Assembly (NCBI RefSeq): GCF_017874595.1
Contig: NZ_JAGILA010000002.1
Coordinates: forward strand, 1 to 64,000
Length of the DNA: 64,000 bases
Source of the DNA: Sinorhizobium kostiense
GTDB taxonomy: Bacteria; Pseudomonadota; Alphaproteobacteria; Rhizobiales; Rhizobiaceae
Direction of reading: 5' to 3'
The position numbers were made by a program, and so were the translations under genes. Shown one piece after another: positions 60,374 through 64,000 of the stretch; position 1 is the first letter of the stretch, and every line of letters begins with the position of its first letter. The notes below the pieces were generated by a model that saw only the letters and a program-made list of their open reading frames with translations, made no database searches and was not told the DNA's origin.

Positions 60374-60511
60374 AAACAAGCTGCTGCAGCGCTCCCAGAG
60401 ATAGGCGCAAGCGGCGGATGAAACATGAACCTGTTTCAGGGCCTGCAAACCGCGGCCACCGCGCGGAGTGCCGACCGGCGATCGCAGGTTCCCGTCGGCC
60501 GGAACGCCCGA

Positions 60512-60784
60512 TTAGTTGACGGCGTCCTTGAGGCCCTTGCCGGCCGTGAACTTCGGCACGTTGCGGGCCGGGATGTCAACTTCCGCGCCCGTCGACGGGT
60601 TGCGGCCCTTGCTGGCTTCGCGGCGGGTCACGGAGAAGTTGCCGAAGCCGACGAGGCGAATATCACCACCGTTCTTCAGTTCGCCCTGGATGGTCTCAAA
60701 AACTGCATCTACTGCAGAGGACGCATCAGACTTGGAAAGTCCGGCCTTTTCGGCAACGGCAGCCACGAGCTCATTTTTGTTCAT
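60512..60784 (-). CDS. hupB: DNA-binding protein HU
   Basis: 90 residues, the full HU fold. MNKNELVAAVAEKAGLSKSD is the N terminus, DIRLVGFGNFSVTRREASKG leads into the DNA-binding arm RNPSTGAEVDIPARNVPKFT (Pro63-type intercalating motif RNPSTG), and the protein ends GKGLKDAVN. It is a nucleoid architectural protein. The start at 60784 follows AAGGGG; a longer frame to 60904 adds a non-homologous leader. Confidence 0.97.
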   Translation of the reverse strand: MNKNELVAAVAEKAGLSKSDASSAVDAVFETIQGELKNGGDIRLVGFGNFSVTRREASKGRNPSTGAEVDIPARNVPKFTAGKGLKDAVN

Positions 60785-60917
60785 GTTTCCACCCCTTTCA
60801 TACTGGTTCGAAACGACTGTCTTCTTAAGCCGGGGCGGCATGAGCATCACCCGCGTCTTGCCATTCCCAATTGCGCCTAATCCCTTTGATTGCAAGGCTC
60901 GCAAGCTGCTTTACAAC

Positions 60918-60948
60918 AAAAAAGACCGGCGAAATGCCGGTCTTTTTT
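60918..60948. terminator. Bidirectional terminator between lon and hupB
   Basis: AAAAAAGACCGGC (60918-60930), loop GAAAT, GCCGGTCTTTTTT (60936-60948). U-tracts exist in both directions. It ends lon transcription on the minus strand, 57 nt after the lon stop. Confidence 0.85.
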
Positions 60949-61004
60949 GATTTTTTGGTCAGACTGCGCAAGCGGGACACAGTCCCATGCCCATATTGGC
61001 ACCG

Positions 61005-63425
<2,421 letters not shown>

Positions 63426-63506
63426 ATTCAATTCCTTTCCGTCCCGATTTCGGGCCCGTTCCCGGGAGCCTCAGCAGCACTCCCGGTTGTCACATTTTCC
63501 ACCTGA

Positions 63507-63535
63507 AAGTGGAGTGCGGAAGATGCCTTTTCAAG
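63507..63535 (-). promoter_or_regulatory. Candidate RpoH (heat-shock) promoter for lon
   Basis: On the minus strand CTTGAA (63535-63530), a 17-nt spacer and CCACTT (63512-63507) resemble the alphaproteobacterial sigma-32 pattern (CTTGAA with CCAT-like -10), about 80 nt upstream of the lon start. Confidence 0.45.
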
Positions 63536-63820
63536 GCTGGCGCAACCTCCGCATTCATGAACACTTCCGGCCATATGCTGAGATGCTGTTGCGGGCCTTA
63601 CGACAGCGGGACCAGTGCACAGCAACCGGCTTCATTGAATCGTCACATCATCGCGTTGTTGCGGAGGTTTAGCAATAATCGATTTGCTTGGTCACAATGA
63701 TTTTGCGCCCAAAATTGTTCAAAAATGGGGAGAAAACGGGCCGAAAATCGGGAAAATCGCTTTGCCTCAGAAGAGCTCCGCGGAGCTTGGCCTTCCCAGG
63801 CGCCAGGCTGAATCCCCGCT
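63536..63820. other. Noncoding stretch between lon promoter and clpX terminator
   Basis: About 285 bp. Small frames on both strands lack ribosome binding sites and family motifs. Part of it is AT-richer than its surroundings (63665-63760). I see no gene. Confidence 0.4.
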
Positions 63821-63851
63821 GGAAAAAGCCCGCACATGGCGGGCTTTTTCC
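63821..63851. terminator. Strong bidirectional terminator downstream of clpX
   Basis: GGAAAAAGCCCGC (63821-63833), loop ACATG, GCGGGCTTTTTCC (63839-63851), a perfect 13-bp pairing with U-tracts in both directions, 19 nt after the clpX stop. Confidence 0.9.
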
Positions 63852-63870
63852 GTTAGCCGAGAGCGGCCGA

Positions 63871-63999
63871 TCAGGCCGAAACGTTGGTCTTTTCCTCGGA
63901 GCGATCCGAGTAGATGTAGAGCGGCCGTGCGGTCCCCTTGACCACCTCGTCCGAAATGACGACCTCGCGGACACCTTCGAGCGTCGGCAACTCGAACAT
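63871..63999 (-). CDS. clpX: ATP-dependent Clp protease ATP-binding subunit ClpX (3' end only)
   Basis: The last 42 codons and TGA stop are visible at the window edge. The tail [20 protein letters not shown] followed by [20 protein letters not shown] and SA is the characteristic ClpX C terminus of rhizobia. The unfoldase AAA+ core lies outside the window. The order clpX-lon-hupB is a conserved block in this family. Confidence 0.9.
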   Translation of the reverse strand: MFELPTLEGVREVVISDEVVKGTARPLYIYSDRSEEKTNVSA

Positions 64000-64000
64000 C

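Overview
The window looks like a chromosomal segment from an alphaproteobacterium of the Rhizobiaceae, most likely Ensifer/Sinorhizobium. The evidence is the 14-gene nuo operon with alphaproteobacterial extra genes, its continuation into birA, RNase J and methylmalonyl-CoA epimerase, the clpX-lon-hupB block, LexA half-sites of the GTTC-N7-GTTC type, and a RIME-like intergenic palindromic element. Species-level identity is inferred from gene content; no database search was possible.

Layout. 1-2071: the 3' part of an OmpA-family gene with a long, nearly identical tandem-repeat region. 2255-9635 (minus strand): dnaE1, a 28-codon membrane-peptide gene behind a triple LexA half-site, lolD, a lolC/E permease and proS. 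About 10115-10268: a probable trans-acting sRNA (alpha-r9 type) with a strong terminator. 10474-10743: a DUF1467 membrane protein. 10816-16719: an efflux-type accessory block (MFS pump, HlyD adaptor, cupin, NmrA-like reductase) divergent from a winged-helix/TolB-like/TPR regulator. 16763-35579 (minus strand): mce, rnj, birA and nuoN to nuoA, with two non-canonical genes embedded (a repeat-rich HhH protein and a small exported protein). 35885-36595: two tRNA-Asp and one tRNA-Val.

36630-57188 is a mosaic between the tRNA cluster and the phytase-like/hupB/lon core. It holds a cupin, a GNAT, a DUF6065-like protein, an exported protein with 14 SSSN repeats, an ECF sigma/anti-sigma pair divergent from a subtilisin-like protease, a four-gene cluster (possible small peptide, alpha/beta hydrolase, DUF1611-like P-loop protein, ABC exporter with eroded ATPase motifs), a sugar oxidoreductase/aminotransferase pair, a two-gene curli-like module (curlin repeats and CsgH), an NnrU-like membrane protein, a YhaN/YhaO-type nuclease pair and a chemoreceptor. 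57336-63999: a MarR regulator, a RIME-like element, an exported phytase-like protein, hupB, lon and the 3' end of clpX.

Functionally the window combines respiration (complex I), replication and SOS response, envelope lipoprotein sorting and proteostasis with cell-surface or secreted accessory functions. The three most interesting observations are the LexA-controlled 28-residue membrane peptide next to dnaE1 (a SidA-like division-inhibitor candidate), the hydrolase/P-loop/degenerate-ABC cluster of unknown function, and the curli-like pair without its secretion pore.
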